NCBI RefSeq assembly: GCF_023159225.1
Contig: NC_063170.1
Coordinates: 26,996,301 to 27,060,300 of the forward strand
Source: Perognathus longimembris pacificus
Lineage: Eukaryota > Chordata > Mammalia > Rodentia > Heteromyidae
Direction: 5' to 3'
DNA: 64,000 nt
Positions 32,951-44,699 of this stretch are shown one piece after another (positions within the stretch are counted from its first letter, which is position 1; every line of letters begins with the position of its first letter). Both the position numbers and the translations under genes were made by a program. The notes beneath the pieces are model-generated. The model was not told the DNA's origin. It made no database searches and worked only from the letters and a program-made list of their open reading frames with translations.

Positions 32951-35214
32951 CAGATATCTCCAACAAAAAACATTTATAAGGAATTCATAAGCCAGCCCTG
33001 TCTGGTGTAACTTGTTTGGACCTTAGAGAGAAATATATCTCTGCCTATAAAAGATAAGACTAAGAGGGGAAAAAATTACAAAAGATAAGACTAAGAGGGG
33101 AAAAAAATCATCCTCTTCAACAAGGAAGAAATATCGCCTTCAGGGACTGGATAATATAGCAAGGTAGACTATTCTCCATTAGACTGTATGAAGAGTCTAG
33201 GTAACAAAGGAGAGATTATATTTGGAAGAGCACTGAAAACTCGAAAGAAAAAACAGCACAGCTGGAAAATAGGGCAAAACAGAAAGGTACCATAAAACCA
33301 GGAATCAGTTTGCCACTCCAGCCTCAGAACCCCTGGGGAAGAAGAGAAAAAGCCCAGGACTCCACCACAAGATAATCCTAGCAGTTTCTGCTACAAACTA
33401 GCAAACCTAGCTATGGGACAAATCTACTTGTGTAAGGATTTGGCATGTTAGTGACTCCCCCAGTGTGACAGGCCAGCCTCAGACAAGACAACCTTTTGCT
33501 CCCCATATCTTGGAGAACTGCAGTGAGGTGCTGTCTTGTAGGAAGGCCTCCTGTAGGAGACTGACATTTTCAGGGATCAGATTACATTGGCTGTGTACAA
33601 GCAGCCTGCATCAGGCTGGCCTTTGAGGCAGAGACATACCTTAGAGCTTGCAAACTATCAGTTCAGTGCATCCTGTGACACTTCGCCAGTGTCCAGGTGG
33701 CTGACAGTCAATAGAGGCAAACATAGAAAGGGAGAATTAACCAGACCCCAAATGGCAGGCTACCATCACAGCTACACAGAGAGGGAGCCCTTTACCCAAT
33801 GAGAGCAACTTCCTCCAACAAGGGCCATTTCAGAAAGCAAAGAATCTAGCTTCTGTGAATAGAGTTCTGGTTACAAAATAATCTGTTTCTAAAAAAAAAA
33901 AGCAGGCCGTCTGTGGCCAGGCAGGCTTTTGGACTGAGCCACAACTCAGCAAGACATGAAAATTAAGGAATATTTAGTGATCATGGAGGACTGGGATTTC
34001 TTAGTTATTTAGCCATGGTGTTCAGATAGAAAATGGCTTCCTGAAGCCTGCATAGACAGGGCAAAGTTTGACTCAGAAAAACCGAAGGCTCCTTCTGAAG
34101 GCCAGGAAGCTGTTGATCCCTCCCTGCCTGTATGGGCAGTGATATAGCCTCAAAGACACCTCAGAAAATAAAGAACTCCTCCAGCAGTGGAGAATTCATT
34201 GCAAAAACTACTGGAGAAATCAGTTTATATTAGTTCCCCATAAGCCGTCTACAATCAAAAAAGCCTAGAAACTAAGCAGTACCCCAAGAGCTTGAACAAC
34301 AAGGAACAATCAGGAGACAGTCGCAAGAAATGACTGGGGATAGGGACAGTCTTAGACATAGGCAAGTTGAGAATTTAAAGAAGCAACAAGAGCTCAGGCA
34401 GTAAGGGGCAAGGGGTTGGTGACCCAATCTTCCCAGTTAGAACATGTCCAAAATGGCACTAGGTTCCTGCTTGGCAGATTGGTCAGCATCTAGAAGCTAT
34501 CTAGTAGCATGCTTCCAGGCAGTGCTGGCAGCTCCAAACATAGGACCTGAGGTCTACATGATATTCCACAGTCTCAGCCTTCTCACAGGGTGACAAACTG
34601 TTGGATACAGCCTGAAAAACAGATAACAGAAGGTGGAGCACTTGAGTGCTCCAGTTCTCCACCACTGAGGCAGAACAAGTGAGTTATTTGTTCTTCTCCA
34701 TTATCAGGTACATTAGAGAAACTTCCAACAGGTAGGGCATCTGCTGCTGCAAGGGAGCACAGATAGGATGAACTATGCAGCAAGTTGGAGCTTGACTAGC
34801 TTACAGGCTAACAAGTGCTGTGTATCATGTAGCAACTTCCAGTGCACAAAGAAGGGATAATCCATGATGAAAGCAATGCAGAAGTGAACAACTGACTCTT
34901 CATCAATCTTGCCTTCAGTTCATATATAATACCAGCCTCAATAGGAGGAAATATAAAAGTTCCAGTTAGTTCTTGTTTATCTGAGCTGTGCTGGAAGCCC
35001 AGGCCTGTGCCCTGAGAATGTGTGCGAAATCTTGGCTGGTAAACAATCTCCAAATCCAGGGAGGAGAAACTAAATCACAACTCTCCTGCCTGGATATGTA
35101 TGAATTCTTCAACTGTAAGACTACAAGTGATTGTAACATCCGACCACTGAGTTGACCTCACATGCATAAATCTCAACACAGGAACACAAGAAATATGAGA
35201 AATAAAGAAGCACA
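32951..35214. other. Unassigned DNA, possibly an L1 5' region
   Basis: A 2.2-kb stretch with no named repeat. Because an L1 ORF1 relic follows at 35,215 on the same strand, part may be that element's 5' UTR; this is inference only. Two 31-base tandem copies lie at 33,049-33,110. Confidence 0.35.
33049..33110. repeat. Two-copy tandem repeat, period 31
   Basis: Unit 'aaaagataagactaagaggg' plus 11 bases, repeated with only minor changes. Confidence 0.92.
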
Positions 35215-35890
35215 ACAACTCCAAAGTTCAACAAACCCACAGTAATGGACAGTAATATTCAATAAAGATACAGAAATCTTGGGGGGGGGGAAGAATCAAA
35301 TTGAAATTCTGGAAGGGAAAAAATTAAAGTTCAGTAAGTCAAATTAAGAAACTCTATTCCACAGAACAGTAGTCCCTCCACTAGAGTGTGTGAAATTGAA
35401 GACTATCAGGGCTCAGAGAGAAGGAAGATATATGAAAACAAGAGGAATAGGAAAAATTAAGAAGTATGAATGGAATATGAAAAACCACAGGAATTCTATT
35501 CAGAGACAAAACCTGAGTATCATGGGGCATAGAAGAGATGTAAGTTAAAGGAATTTAAAACATATTCAACAAAATAATAGACGAAAATATTCCCAAAACT
35601 TAAGAAAGAAGTATCCATTGAGATACAGGAAGCCTTTTGGACACTCAATAGACAGACTAGGAGGAAAAAATCCAAAGAAACATTACAGTTAAAACATTAA
35701 GTGTGCAGAACAAGAGTGAAACACCAAGTCACTTGCAATAGTAGGACCATTCAGAATAACAGCAGATTTCTAACCAGAAACCATAAAAGCAAGAAGAGTA
35801 AGGAAGGAAATATTTGAGTGCTGAAAGCAAATAACTGGTAACTTAGCTTGATCTACATAGCAAAATTAACATTAAGAACTGAGAGACAGG
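35215..35890 (+). pseudogene. L1 ORF1 relic
   Basis: The order of blocks follows the coiled-coil end and C-terminal half of an L1 ORF1 (RNA-binding protein of the retrotransposon): 'aacatattcaacaaaataat', 'gatacaggaagccttttgga', 'caccaagtcacttgcaatag', 'agaataacagcagatttcta'. Stops and frameshifts break it. It stops abruptly at about 35,890 where an L1 3' end begins. Confidence 0.65.
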
Positions 35891-36555
35891 AAAATGCGGT
35901 ACATATACACAATGGAATTTTATGCCTCTATCAGAAAGAATGACATTGCCCCATTCATAAGGAAATGGAAGAACTTGGAAAAAAATTATACTAAGTGAAG
36001 TGAGCCAGACCCAAAGAAACATGGACTCTAAGGTTTCCTTCATAGGGAATAATTAGCACAGGTTTAGGCTAGTCACAGCAGAGGATCACAAGAGCCTAAT
36101 AGCTATGTCTCTATGAACGCATAAGATGATGATAAATGAAATGAACTCCATATGGAAATGAGTGTTATATCACTGTTGTAATTACTTTCAACATGCCATG
36201 TGAAACTGTAGCTTCTTTTGTTGATGATCCTCTTGTATCCCCTTCCTGTGGTTGTACCCACGCTATCACTGTATCTCATCTGTGTACACTGGATACTGTA
36301 TATACTGGTATTAGAACTAGGGAAGTGAAAGGGAATATCAAAATCGAGAGACAAAGGATAGAAAGACAAATGACTCCAAAAACAATATTTGCAAAACCAT
36401 TTGGTGTAAAACAACTGAACAATACATGGGGGGAGAGGGAAAGGGAGAAGGGGAAGGAGGGAATGAGGGAGAAGGTAACAAACAGTACAAGAAATGTACC
36501 CAAGACCTAACATATGAACCTGTAACTTCTCTGTACATCACTTTGACAATAAATA
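35890..36555 (+). mobile_element. L1 LINE 3' end (ORF2 terminus and 3' UTR)
   Basis: 'atatacacaatggaatttta', 'aagtgaagtgagccagaccc', then a G-rich segment (36,428-36,475) and 'tctctgtacatcactttgac' plus an AATAAA-containing tail. Imperfect flanks (aagaactgagagaca / aagaagcaagagaca) suggest an independent insertion into the ORF1 relic, although an internal deletion of one L1 is also possible. Confidence 0.85.
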
Positions 36556-36664
36556 AGTATATAAAAAAAGAAGCAAGAGACAAAAAAATTCCTAAATAAT
36601 CCATCTGTCAAAGAAAAAGTTACATAGGAATGTTTAAAAAAGAAGTTTGAAATTAAGTAAATGA

Positions 36665-36877
36665 GGGGTCTGGGAATGTGGCTTAGCGGTAGAGTGCTTG
36701 CCTCGCATACTTGGAGCCCTGGGTTCAACTCCTCAGCACCACATATATAGAAAAAGCCAGCAGTGGTGCTGTGGCTCAAGTGGTAGAGTGCTATCTTTGA
36801 GCAAAATGAAGCCAGGGACAGTGCTCAGGCCCTGAGCTCAAGCCCCAAGACTGGCAAAAGTTCTGACCAAAAAAAAT
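36665..36877 (+). mobile_element. IDL-Geo dimeric SINE
   Basis: Left half 'gtgcttgcctcgcatacttg' with the B-box 'ggttcaactcc'. Right half 'agtggtgctgtggctcaagt'. Moderately diverged. Confidence 0.9.
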
Positions 36878-37234
36878 TTAAAAAGATGGATCTAGTTGCC
36901 AAAAGATTGCGACAGTTCTGCCAAAGCTCCAGGACCAGCCTTGGGGCTTGCTAGGAAGCCAACTGACCTCATTGCTGAAATAGATACCAGGGAGGAAGGA
37001 AATGTGAAGGTTTCTCACTTCACCTTGTAGTCTTTAGACATAACCTCCTTCCTCCTTCCAGAGACACACAGACCACAAGCTGGGGATAGGAAGACAGTTA
37101 GGGAAAGGTCTATCTACATTCCAAACCTGATTCCATTGACACTGATTCTGAAGACTTGGATAAGTTGTTCATGACACTTTGAGTCGTTTTAAATCCATAA
37201 GAGATTAGTTCCAGATTCCCATGTAGCTACTGAA
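36878..37234. other. Unassigned DNA
   Basis: Nothing recognised. Confidence 0.5.
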
Positions 37235-37312
37235 GTTCCTCTATGTTTAAGTACCTTATATACCATGGCACAGTACTTGCATATGAACTATATATTATAT
37301 ATATAGTCATAT
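37235..37312 (+). repeat. DNA-transposon relic, left piece (Tigger-like)
   Basis: Sequence such as 'gcacagtacttgcatatgaa' is continued across the provirus by 41,491-41,650 ('atcctcctgaatattttaag', 'agattacatatagaacttaa'). Together they match an old mammalian mariner/Tigger-type element. The last four bases (atat, 37,309-37,312) are the provirus TSD. Confidence 0.5.
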
Positions 37313-37752
37313 TGAAGAGGTAAAGTAATCCCCATTTTCAGGCAGCCCCCGTTTTGTTGTCTGTTTAAACTATGAGTAACCCAGGCCACCAACTATCCCG
37401 GCTAGCAGGACAAGCTTATTAGGGCCCAGCTAGTCAGGAAACTCCCTGCTTAACTCTAACCACCTGGGAATGCTTAACTCTAACTGCCCCGGAATACCTC
37501 GAGCCCTGAGCCAATCAGATTTGTACCCATATCCTAATCTTGCTTGAACACCTGATTGCTGTAACTTTGGGTTTTTGCCTTTATAAGCTCTGTGAAATCT
37601 CAGCTCAGGGCCTTCTTCCTAACCTCCACTGTGTTGGTGGGTAGGATGAGGCCCAAGTTGCAGCTCACCTGAATAAAGCCTTGCTTTTGCATTTCAGAAT
37701 GTCTGGCTCTCAGTGGTCTTCTTGGGGGTCTTCTCGCGACATGGGCATAACA
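37313..37752 (+). repeat. 5' LTR
   Basis: TG...CA ends ('tgaagaggta' to 'cataaca'). Promoter-like parts are CCAAT at 37,511-37,515, a TTATAA box at 37,581-37,586 and AATAAA at 37,672-37,677. The U5 end is shared with the solo LTR at 29,123. Confidence 0.95.
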
Positions 37753-37754
37753 GT

Positions 37755-37772
37755 TGGGGGCTCGTCCAGGAT
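37755..37772 (+). promoter_or_regulatory. Primer binding site for proline tRNA
   Basis: tgggggctcgtccaggat lies two bases after the LTR. It matches the 18-base tRNA-Pro complement used by murine-type gammaretroviruses except for one base, as known for that family. Confidence 0.9.
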
Positions 37773-37803
37773 GGCCCCAGAGACCCCCAAGACCCCAGAC
37801 TTC

Positions 37804-37813
37804 AAAGGTAAGA
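37804..37813 (+). promoter_or_regulatory. Candidate major 5' splice donor
   Basis: 'aaaggtaaga' is a near-consensus donor in the leader, between the primer binding site and gag, where retroviral splice donors lie. Confidence 0.6.
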
Positions 37814-37834
37814 AAATAGCGCTGTTAATTTGTC

Positions 37835-38389
37835 TTGTCTTGTCATTTGTCTGTTTGTCTGCTTTGCTTCCTTTTTGAGGACGGCCATTCTGACTCGTAT
37901 TTCTTGAAGGGGTTGTCGAAGCAGACGCGCTTACATGGCAATCCTGGGGGGACTGGGGGACGCCCCAGACTCTCCACCCTTGAAGGGGGACCTCTGGAAC
38001 CCCGCCTTGAATTTGGGCCCACTCCTTCTGCACCCTTGCAGGAGGTGTGGGCCAACTTGGGAGATCTCCAACTCGTAGCTTTTCTATTTCTCAGGCCTGT
38101 GTGTTTTCCTCCTTTTGTATTAATTGTTTTGTTCTTTGTAGCCTTTTGGACTGAACATCTGATCAGAGCTATGGGTAATGTTCTATCTTGGGGACCTCCA
38201 TCTAGCCCCTTAGACTTGATCCTAGCTCACTGGAGGGAGGTTAAGGAGATAGCTCAGAACCAATGTGTGGCCCTTAAGAAGAAAAAGTGGATCACCCTGT
38301 GCAACTCAGAATGGCCCACCTTTAAGGGAACTAATTGGCCACCTGAGGGGAGCTTTGACATACGTAAGATCAAACTTTGCAACGCCTAA
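37835..38389 (+). pseudogene. gag: Truncated gag with in-frame leader extension
   Basis: A 184-codon open frame. Residues 113-184 (from ATG 38,171) are a gammaretroviral matrix N-terminus: Met-Gly start (myristoylation context), followed by a tryptophan-rich patch and basic residues. The frame ends in an early stop where matrix should continue. Residues 1-112 are open and in frame upstream, with a hydrophobic segment at residues 79-105 just before the gag Met. That is the layout of a glyco-Gag leader, the alternative membrane form of Gag known in murine-type viruses. No function is claimed. Confidence 0.75.
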
Positions 38390-38715
38390 TCTACACCCCT
38401 CATTCGGGCCATCCAGACAAAAGAGAAACCAAGAAGGAAGAGAAGAAACTGTACCCACCTGTCCTCCAGGGAGGAAGCGCGGAGGAGGAAATGTTTCCCC
38501 AGCCATACTTCCCACCCCAGTTACAAGAGGAGGACTCTGAGGAAAATGTTTCAGCTGTGCCCTCCACTCTGGAGGGTCCCGCCCAGTCCTGGCGCCGGCA
38601 GCCCAGGACATGGAGGCATTGGCCCCAAGTCCTGACCCGCAGCCGCCGACAGGGGCGGACACTGGGCCAGCCCCAGCCATCCGCAGACGGCGGGGAGTGA
38701 CCCCACCGCACAGCG
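38390..38715 (+). pseudogene. gag: Residual gag, frameshifted
   Basis: After the stop, other frames continue with proline-rich, acidic sequence containing a LYPP word, then an arginine-rich stretch near 38,680. This resembles the matrix/p12 border of gammaretroviral Gag. Similarity ends near 38,720, before any clear capsid sequence. Confidence 0.5.
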
Positions 38716-41031
38716 CTGTCGTCTCTGTGTTGTTTGTAAGTCTGACAATCTCTTTTGTGTCAAACGTGCATAGCTCATTGGAAAGATGTACAGGTGACAG
38801 TTCACAATCAGAGTGTGAGTGTCCACAGAAAGAATTCTGGGGGACTCCACCCAACCTTTTTAGGTTATCAGAGATCAGTTCCCCAGCCAGTCAGGAAAAA
38901 GCTTTTACAAACTAGAATGTTAAAAGGCTACACTGCGGTAGCCCAAAAAGAAGTCTGTATAGTTGAAAGTTAAAATGTTGAATGTAATTTCCAGTTTGGA
39001 GTAAAGCTCCTAATGGACAGCTGATCCTGCAGCCCCTTGGTAAAGTAGACTAAGGTTGTAGGTTCCTGCCTAGGTAAGGTCAATGTCCCTGAGGCAGCCT
39101 GAAGAAGTTATAGAAGATGGATGATCTTTGCCCATCAGCCCCCCCTTTTAGGACCAAGGGACCAGAGTTGTTTTTGGGAAGATGAGGCAGGATAAACTAG
39201 AGGCATGGAAAACAGAGGTAATAGTATACAGAGACTGCACTTGTGAGAAATGGTTACAGGCCAAACCTTCTATGTTGGCTTAAAAAAAAAAATCCTAGCC
39301 TTATTGGAAATATCTGATTTAAAATTATTGCCCTGGCAAAATGACCCAAGGGCCATTGATTGCCTAAAGCTGTCTTGACTTTCAGTGATGTGCCAGCCTA
39401 CAAAAGCTAGTGTGCTTAAGAAGGAATCAGGAAAATACTAGGAAATTTAACTAAAGTTAGGCTTTAGGTTAACTTAGATTAAGCTTCTCTAACCAGTCTA
39501 TGGAGAAAGTTGCAGGTAACCCAGCAGAAGGTGTGACATTCTACTGGAACCACTGGGAGCCAGTGCTGCCTGATACCACCATGGCCCCTGCCCATTGCAT
39601 TTGAGTGAGGATCAAGGAGAGTCTAACAGTCCTCTGGAAGAAACTACATCTTCAGATGGGACTCATCACACACAGCTGATTTCTGCTGGAAAGTGCTTTG
39701 GATCTGCTAAAACTTAAATTTTTGGGGGGGGCATTCTTGAGTTGACTGGAGTTAACTAGCTCTATTAAGAAAATTGGATATTGTAAGAAATTTTCAAGCA
39801 GACTGGCCTGCTGCTAAATTCAAAGCATGTATGACAGGCTGGAGAGTCACTTCCAGGCAATGCCTGGGGTGGGAGGTATGTCCAAGAGTATTAAAATGTG
39901 TCCAAATGGATTAGGATGTGACCTCAGAGAAGAGAGGGAGGTAACTGCCATCAGGTGTGCCAGGTACCAAGGTAACTGGACAGAGATTTAAACTGCTGGG
40001 GGCATGTTCATGGAGCCCTCCTGGAGGTGCATCTTTCAGATGCCACTGGCCAACCTTAGGCACTTAGAGGAATTGGAAACTGGAGAAATCCACTCTAAAA
40101 TAGTAACTCATGATAGTTGGCTCTGGTCTGGCTTCTTAGGAGCAGCAGTCCCATCGGATGGACCCTTGCCCCATCTTTGTTTTCCCCAACAGCCTGTGGG
40201 TGGAGTCACAGTAAATTGCCTTGATGTAGTTGAAATAAACTGGAAAATGTAGACAGTTTAAAACTTTAAAACTCTAGCAGCAAAGAAGCCCCAGGAAATG
40301 TAAAGAGGAAAGTTAGTATAGAAAGCCTTGGAGAAAGGGATAGAGAAATGGTTTCCTCTGGATAAGAAAGGGATTTAAAAATTAAATTGTCACAGAATGT
40401 TCCAGTAAGTCACTGATGGTGTGAGGAAGTAGAAGATGGTGTGAATGGGGATATGTTAAATTTTATAAGACACAGATTATAAAACTGTATAAGGAAAGAC
40501 TTTAGAGAGAGAATTGGGGAAGCAAAAAAGTTTCCTTTAGATTAGAAGGTTTTGGCATGTTAAAAGTGAGAAAGACAATCCCTAGAAAGTTTGAGTATGT
40601 AACAAATGGTATCAGTATGTCTTAAAATTAGAGCATATGAGTAAAGTTGGTATGTAATCAAATTGGCTATAATATAAATAGGGTCAGAATTGGGGCTTCG
40701 GTGTAAAACTATGTTTATCTGTACCTGCATCTGCAGGGCTAAGGGACTTGTGTGATGTCATCTACCTGTTATTCCTAACTTGCATTCGCATTTGTTATGA
40801 GCTTTTATCCCCCTCAGAGCCCTATAGCAAGTCCACCAAGAGATCTGACTCAAGCTAAAGGCCCTTTATGAGACTGGGCCTCCTCCTGAGCCACACCTGC
40901 TACCAACTGAGTAAAGCACCACCGATAATTTATGGTATTGCGGGCACAATACCAACCTGTCCCTACTGATTCTCAGTCAGAATGAAACTAATAAGCAAGG
41001 AGAACCATGATTGGTTCTCGAGTTACCCATC
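38716..41031 (+). other. Provirus internal region without recognisable pol or env
   Basis: About 2.3 kb with only short frames (longest 82 codons at 40,004-40,252). No reverse transcriptase, integrase or envelope motif is seen. It may be heavily decayed, or foreign sequence carried by a non-autonomous family. Confidence 0.6.
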
Positions 41032-41043
41032 AGAAGCAGGGAA
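41032..41043 (+). promoter_or_regulatory. Polypurine tract
   Basis: 'agaagcagggaa' ends directly at the 3' LTR and is the plausible plus-strand primer site. One pyrimidine interrupts it. Confidence 0.65.
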
Positions 41044-41486
41044 TGAAGAGGTACAGTAAACCCCATTTTCAGGCAGCCCTCCTTTTGTTGTCTGTTTAAA
41101 CTATGAGTAACCCAGGCCACCAACCATGCCGGCTAGCAGGACAAGCTTATTAGGGCCCAGCTGGTCAGGAAACTCCCTGCTTACCTCTAACTGCCTGGGA
41201 ATGCTTAACTCTAACCGCCCCAATATCTCAAGCCCTGAGCCAATCAGATTTGTACCCATATCCTAATCTTGCTTGAACACCTGATTGCTGTATCTTTGGG
41301 TTTTTGCCTTTATAAGCTCTGTGAAATCTCAGCTCAGGGCCTTCCTCCTAACCTCCACTGTGTCGGTGGGTAGGACGAGGCCCGAGTTGCAGCTTGCCTG
41401 GATAAAGCCTTGCCTTGCTTTTGCATTTTGGAATGTCTGGCTCTCGGTGGTCTTCTTGGGGGTCTTCTCACAACATGGGCATAACA
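41044..41486 (+). repeat. 3' LTR
   Basis: 443 bp, collinear with 37,313-37,752, with a 5-base insertion ('ccttg' type) in U5. Followed at once by the TSD atat. Confidence 0.95.
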
Positions 41487-41490
41487 ATAT

Positions 41491-41655
41491 GACCTAAGAT
41501 ATCCTCCTGAATATTTTAAGCAGCTTTAGATTACATATAGAACTTAATACAACGTAAATGTTATATAAATGTCTGCTATACAACAATAACAGAAAGTAGA
41601 CAACAACAAAACGTCTATACATATTCTGTATAGATACACTGTTTAACATTTTAAC
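41491..41655 (+). repeat. DNA-transposon relic, right piece (Tigger-like)
   Basis: Continues the element seen at 37,235-37,312. Ends near 'attctgtatagatacactg'. Confidence 0.5.
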
Positions 41656-41659
41656 ATTT

Positions 41660-44600
41660 TATAAAATTTTCAGTCTTTGGGTGGTTGAGTTCAAAGACGT
41701 GAAGATCCAAGTATATTCATCTCATCAAAGTATTTGTAGACCAAATGAGATATTTAAAATTCTGAGCAAGATTGACAATAAATATTCTTCACTAAAAACA
41801 AATCAAAGCAACAACCAGCCATTACTAGACTGACCAAGAAAAAGAAAAAAAATTCAAATTGTTAAAAATCAGCAATAAAAATGAACCTATTGATACCAAA
41901 GGAATAAAAAGGATTATAAGAGAAATTCCAAACAACTCTTTCTAAGAAACTAGATGACATAGTTGAACTGAACAAATTCCTAGAAACACAAATTACCAAA
42001 AGTGATTCACAAGAAATAGACTGTCTCAACAGACCTGTCTCAACTATCAACAGAACTATCTCAACAGATCTCAAGTAAAGGAAATAGGTAGTAATAATTT
42101 AAAAAAAATCTTTTAGCAAAGAAAACTGTAGAACTAGATGTTTAAAGTTGAATCAACACTATCCTTCTCAAGTTCTTTCAAAGCCATGAGGACAGAACAC
42201 TGCCTAACTTAGTCTATACAACTAGTATCACTCCAGACAAAATCATCACAAGAACATAAAATGAAACTAACATCTCTATGGATACATCCTCAAAAAATAT
42301 TCAGCAAACTGTTAACCAAATAATAGGAAATTTCAATAAAGTAATAGCAAGGTTAACCAAACACATTAACTTGATCAGCATGACCAAGTTGGATTTATAC
42401 AGGAATGCAAAGGTAGTTCAACTTAAGAAAAATAAAGCAATTTATACCACATGAATAGACTGAAGGAGAAATACCCACCTGATCACCTCAACTGATGAAG
42501 AAGAAACATTTGGCAAAACCAAACAAACTTGAGAAGCACTCAACAAACTAAGGACAAAGCAGGAATTTTAAATCTGAAAAACTGACACTATATGTAATAG
42601 GGAAAAATCAAGTAATATTTTTAAAAGATATTCATTCTAGTTGCCTTCATTCAGACTGTTCTAGCTAGGGTAGTTAGGCAAGAAAATGAATTTTAAAGTT
42701 TCTAAGTTGGAAAAGAAACAGGATATCTCTATTCATGATCTCAAGGACAGATAATCCTAAAAAAGACACAAATTATTATAGCTAATAACTAAGTTTAGCA
42801 ATATTGTAGGTCCTTATACACAAATCAGTTATATGTCAATATATGAGTGCCAAACAATCTAAAAATGGGATTAAGAAAAGAGTTCCAAGATGCATTATAT
42901 TTACAAATTGATATGTTGAATTAAAACCACTTTGTGCAACTACCTAAATAAATAGAAAAAGAAAACAACTCCATTTGTAGACATAAAATATTTAGGAATA
43001 CATTAAACCAAGGAAGAACACATTTTGTACTGTGAAAACTGAGTAGAAAGTAACTAAGATGTACTAAATAAATGGAAAGACATACATGAGTAGGAAAATT
43101 ATGATACTGTTAAAATAGCAATCATCCTCAAATCGAGTTACAGATTTTGTGTAATTTTCCAGCTGTCCTTTTTGTAAAGTCTGGATGAGCAGATCCTAAA
43201 ATTCATGTGGAAATATGAAGGACCCAGAACAGGAGAAATGATCTTGCAGAAGAGGAATGAAGATGGAGGACTTCCTAATTTAAAAATTAATCATAAAACC
43301 ACAGTTAGGAAAACAAGGTAGTACTGATATAAGGACAGATACAAAGAAAAATAGAATATACTAAGAGTCTAGAAATAAACCCATAGAGTACTGATATCAT
43401 TCAAAGGGGTAAGGACATCTTTTTGAAAAATGATGTTTAGGAAAGCTAGATATCCACCCCAGAAGAATGACTGTGGGCCCTTAGCTCATACCATGTATGT
43501 GCATTAACCCAAAACAAATGAAGGACTTAAGTGTAAGGGCTAAAATCATATAACCTTAGAAAGAAATGCAGGCACAAATCCTTGTAATCTTGGAATAGGC
43601 AAAGGTCTCTCAAATATGACATCAGATGCATAAGCAACCAAGCAAATCATAATTTAGACTTCATCAAAATCAAAATGTTTGTGTAGCAAAAGATGCAATC
43701 CAAAAAGTGAGAAAAATCTGCAAAATGAAAGAAGATAATTTTCAAATATTATGTCTTTATTTTTTGCCAGTCCTAGGGCTTGAACTGAAGGCCTAGGCAC
43801 TGTTCCTGGGCCTTTTTGTGCTCGAGGCTAGCACTCTGCTACAATGCTACTTCCTTCTTTTTCTGAGTGGTTTATAGGAGATAAGAGTCTCAAAGGCTTT
43901 CCTGCCCAGGCTGGCTTCGAACTGTGATCCTCAGATCTCGGCCTCTGGAGTAGCTAGGATTATAGGCATGAGCCACTGGCATCTGCCTACAAATAATATA
44001 TCTTGTAAGGATCTAATATTGTTTAGACTCTAATACCTACTCTAGTTTACATCAAACACTTATAAATCAGCAACAAAACGACAAACAACCCAAAGGACAA
44101 AGGACTTGAGTAGATATTTCTCCAAAGAAAATATACCAGTGGCCAGCAACATATGTAAAGAAGGTTAACATCATTAGTGATTAGATGAATGCAAATCAAA
44201 ACCACATTCAGATACCAATTTATATGCACTAGAGCTGCTGCATTTGCATCAGTAGAAAATATGAATAATATGGAAAATATCAAGTATAGGCAAAATGTAA
44301 AGAAACTGGCACACTGTTAGTGTGCAGCTTCTTTGAAAACGGGCTTGGCAGTTTCTCAAAAAGTTTAGCGGAGATTTACCATGTGCTTCAGCTGTTCTAT
44401 TCCTAGGTATTTGTTCAAGAGAACTAGAAACATTCATGCACAAAAGAACTTATACACAGACATTCATAGCAGCACAAAAATCGGAAATAATTCAACAGTT
44501 CATTAACTAATGAATGTTTGAATGAAATGTGGTTTATCCATACAGGGAAATATATTTGGCAATACAATCACATTAAGTTGCTAATATATACTACAACATG

Positions 44601-44690
44601 AATGAATCTCAAAACCCCATTATGCTAAATGCAAGAAACTGGTTACAAATGATCGCATATCATAGAATTTTGCTCATATGAAGTACACAG
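41660..44690 (+). mobile_element. L1 ORF2 relic
   Basis: A long, stop-ridden L1 ORF2: 'actgaacaaattcctagaaa' near 41,970, 'gaggacttcctaatttaaaa' near 43,268, 'tggaaatatgaaggacccag' near 43,209, 'ttcctaggtatttgttcaag' near 44,400. It covers the reverse transcriptase to C-terminal region at DNA level but codes for nothing. A SINE is inserted at 43,755-43,988. Confidence 0.75.
43755..43988 (-). mobile_element. B1/Geo composite SINE
   Basis: The plus strand starts 'ttttttgccagtcctagggc' and ends 'gtagctaggattataggcat' plus 'gagccactgg'. Inserted in the L1 relic. Confidence 0.9.
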
Positions 44691-44699
44691 GATAACAAA

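Larger units (their letters stand above)
37313..41486 (+). mobile_element. Gammaretrovirus-like endogenous provirus, internally deleted or non-autonomous
   Basis: Two direct LTRs (440 and 443 bp) enclose an internal region of about 3.3 kb. Flanking TSD atat (37,309-37,312 and 41,487-41,490) proves one integration. A proline-tRNA primer binding site, a splice donor, a 5' gag with an N-terminal glycine context, and a purine tract before the 3' LTR fit a gammaretrovirus. I can recognise no protease, polymerase or envelope sequence from about 38,720 to 41,030. LTRs differ at roughly 26 substitutions by eye (about 6%), so the insertion is not recent. Confidence 0.93.

Noticed and set aside
38377..38700. 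107-codon frame treated as an intact viral protein
   Set aside because: It starts inside the gag relic in a shifted frame and is best read as decayed gag.
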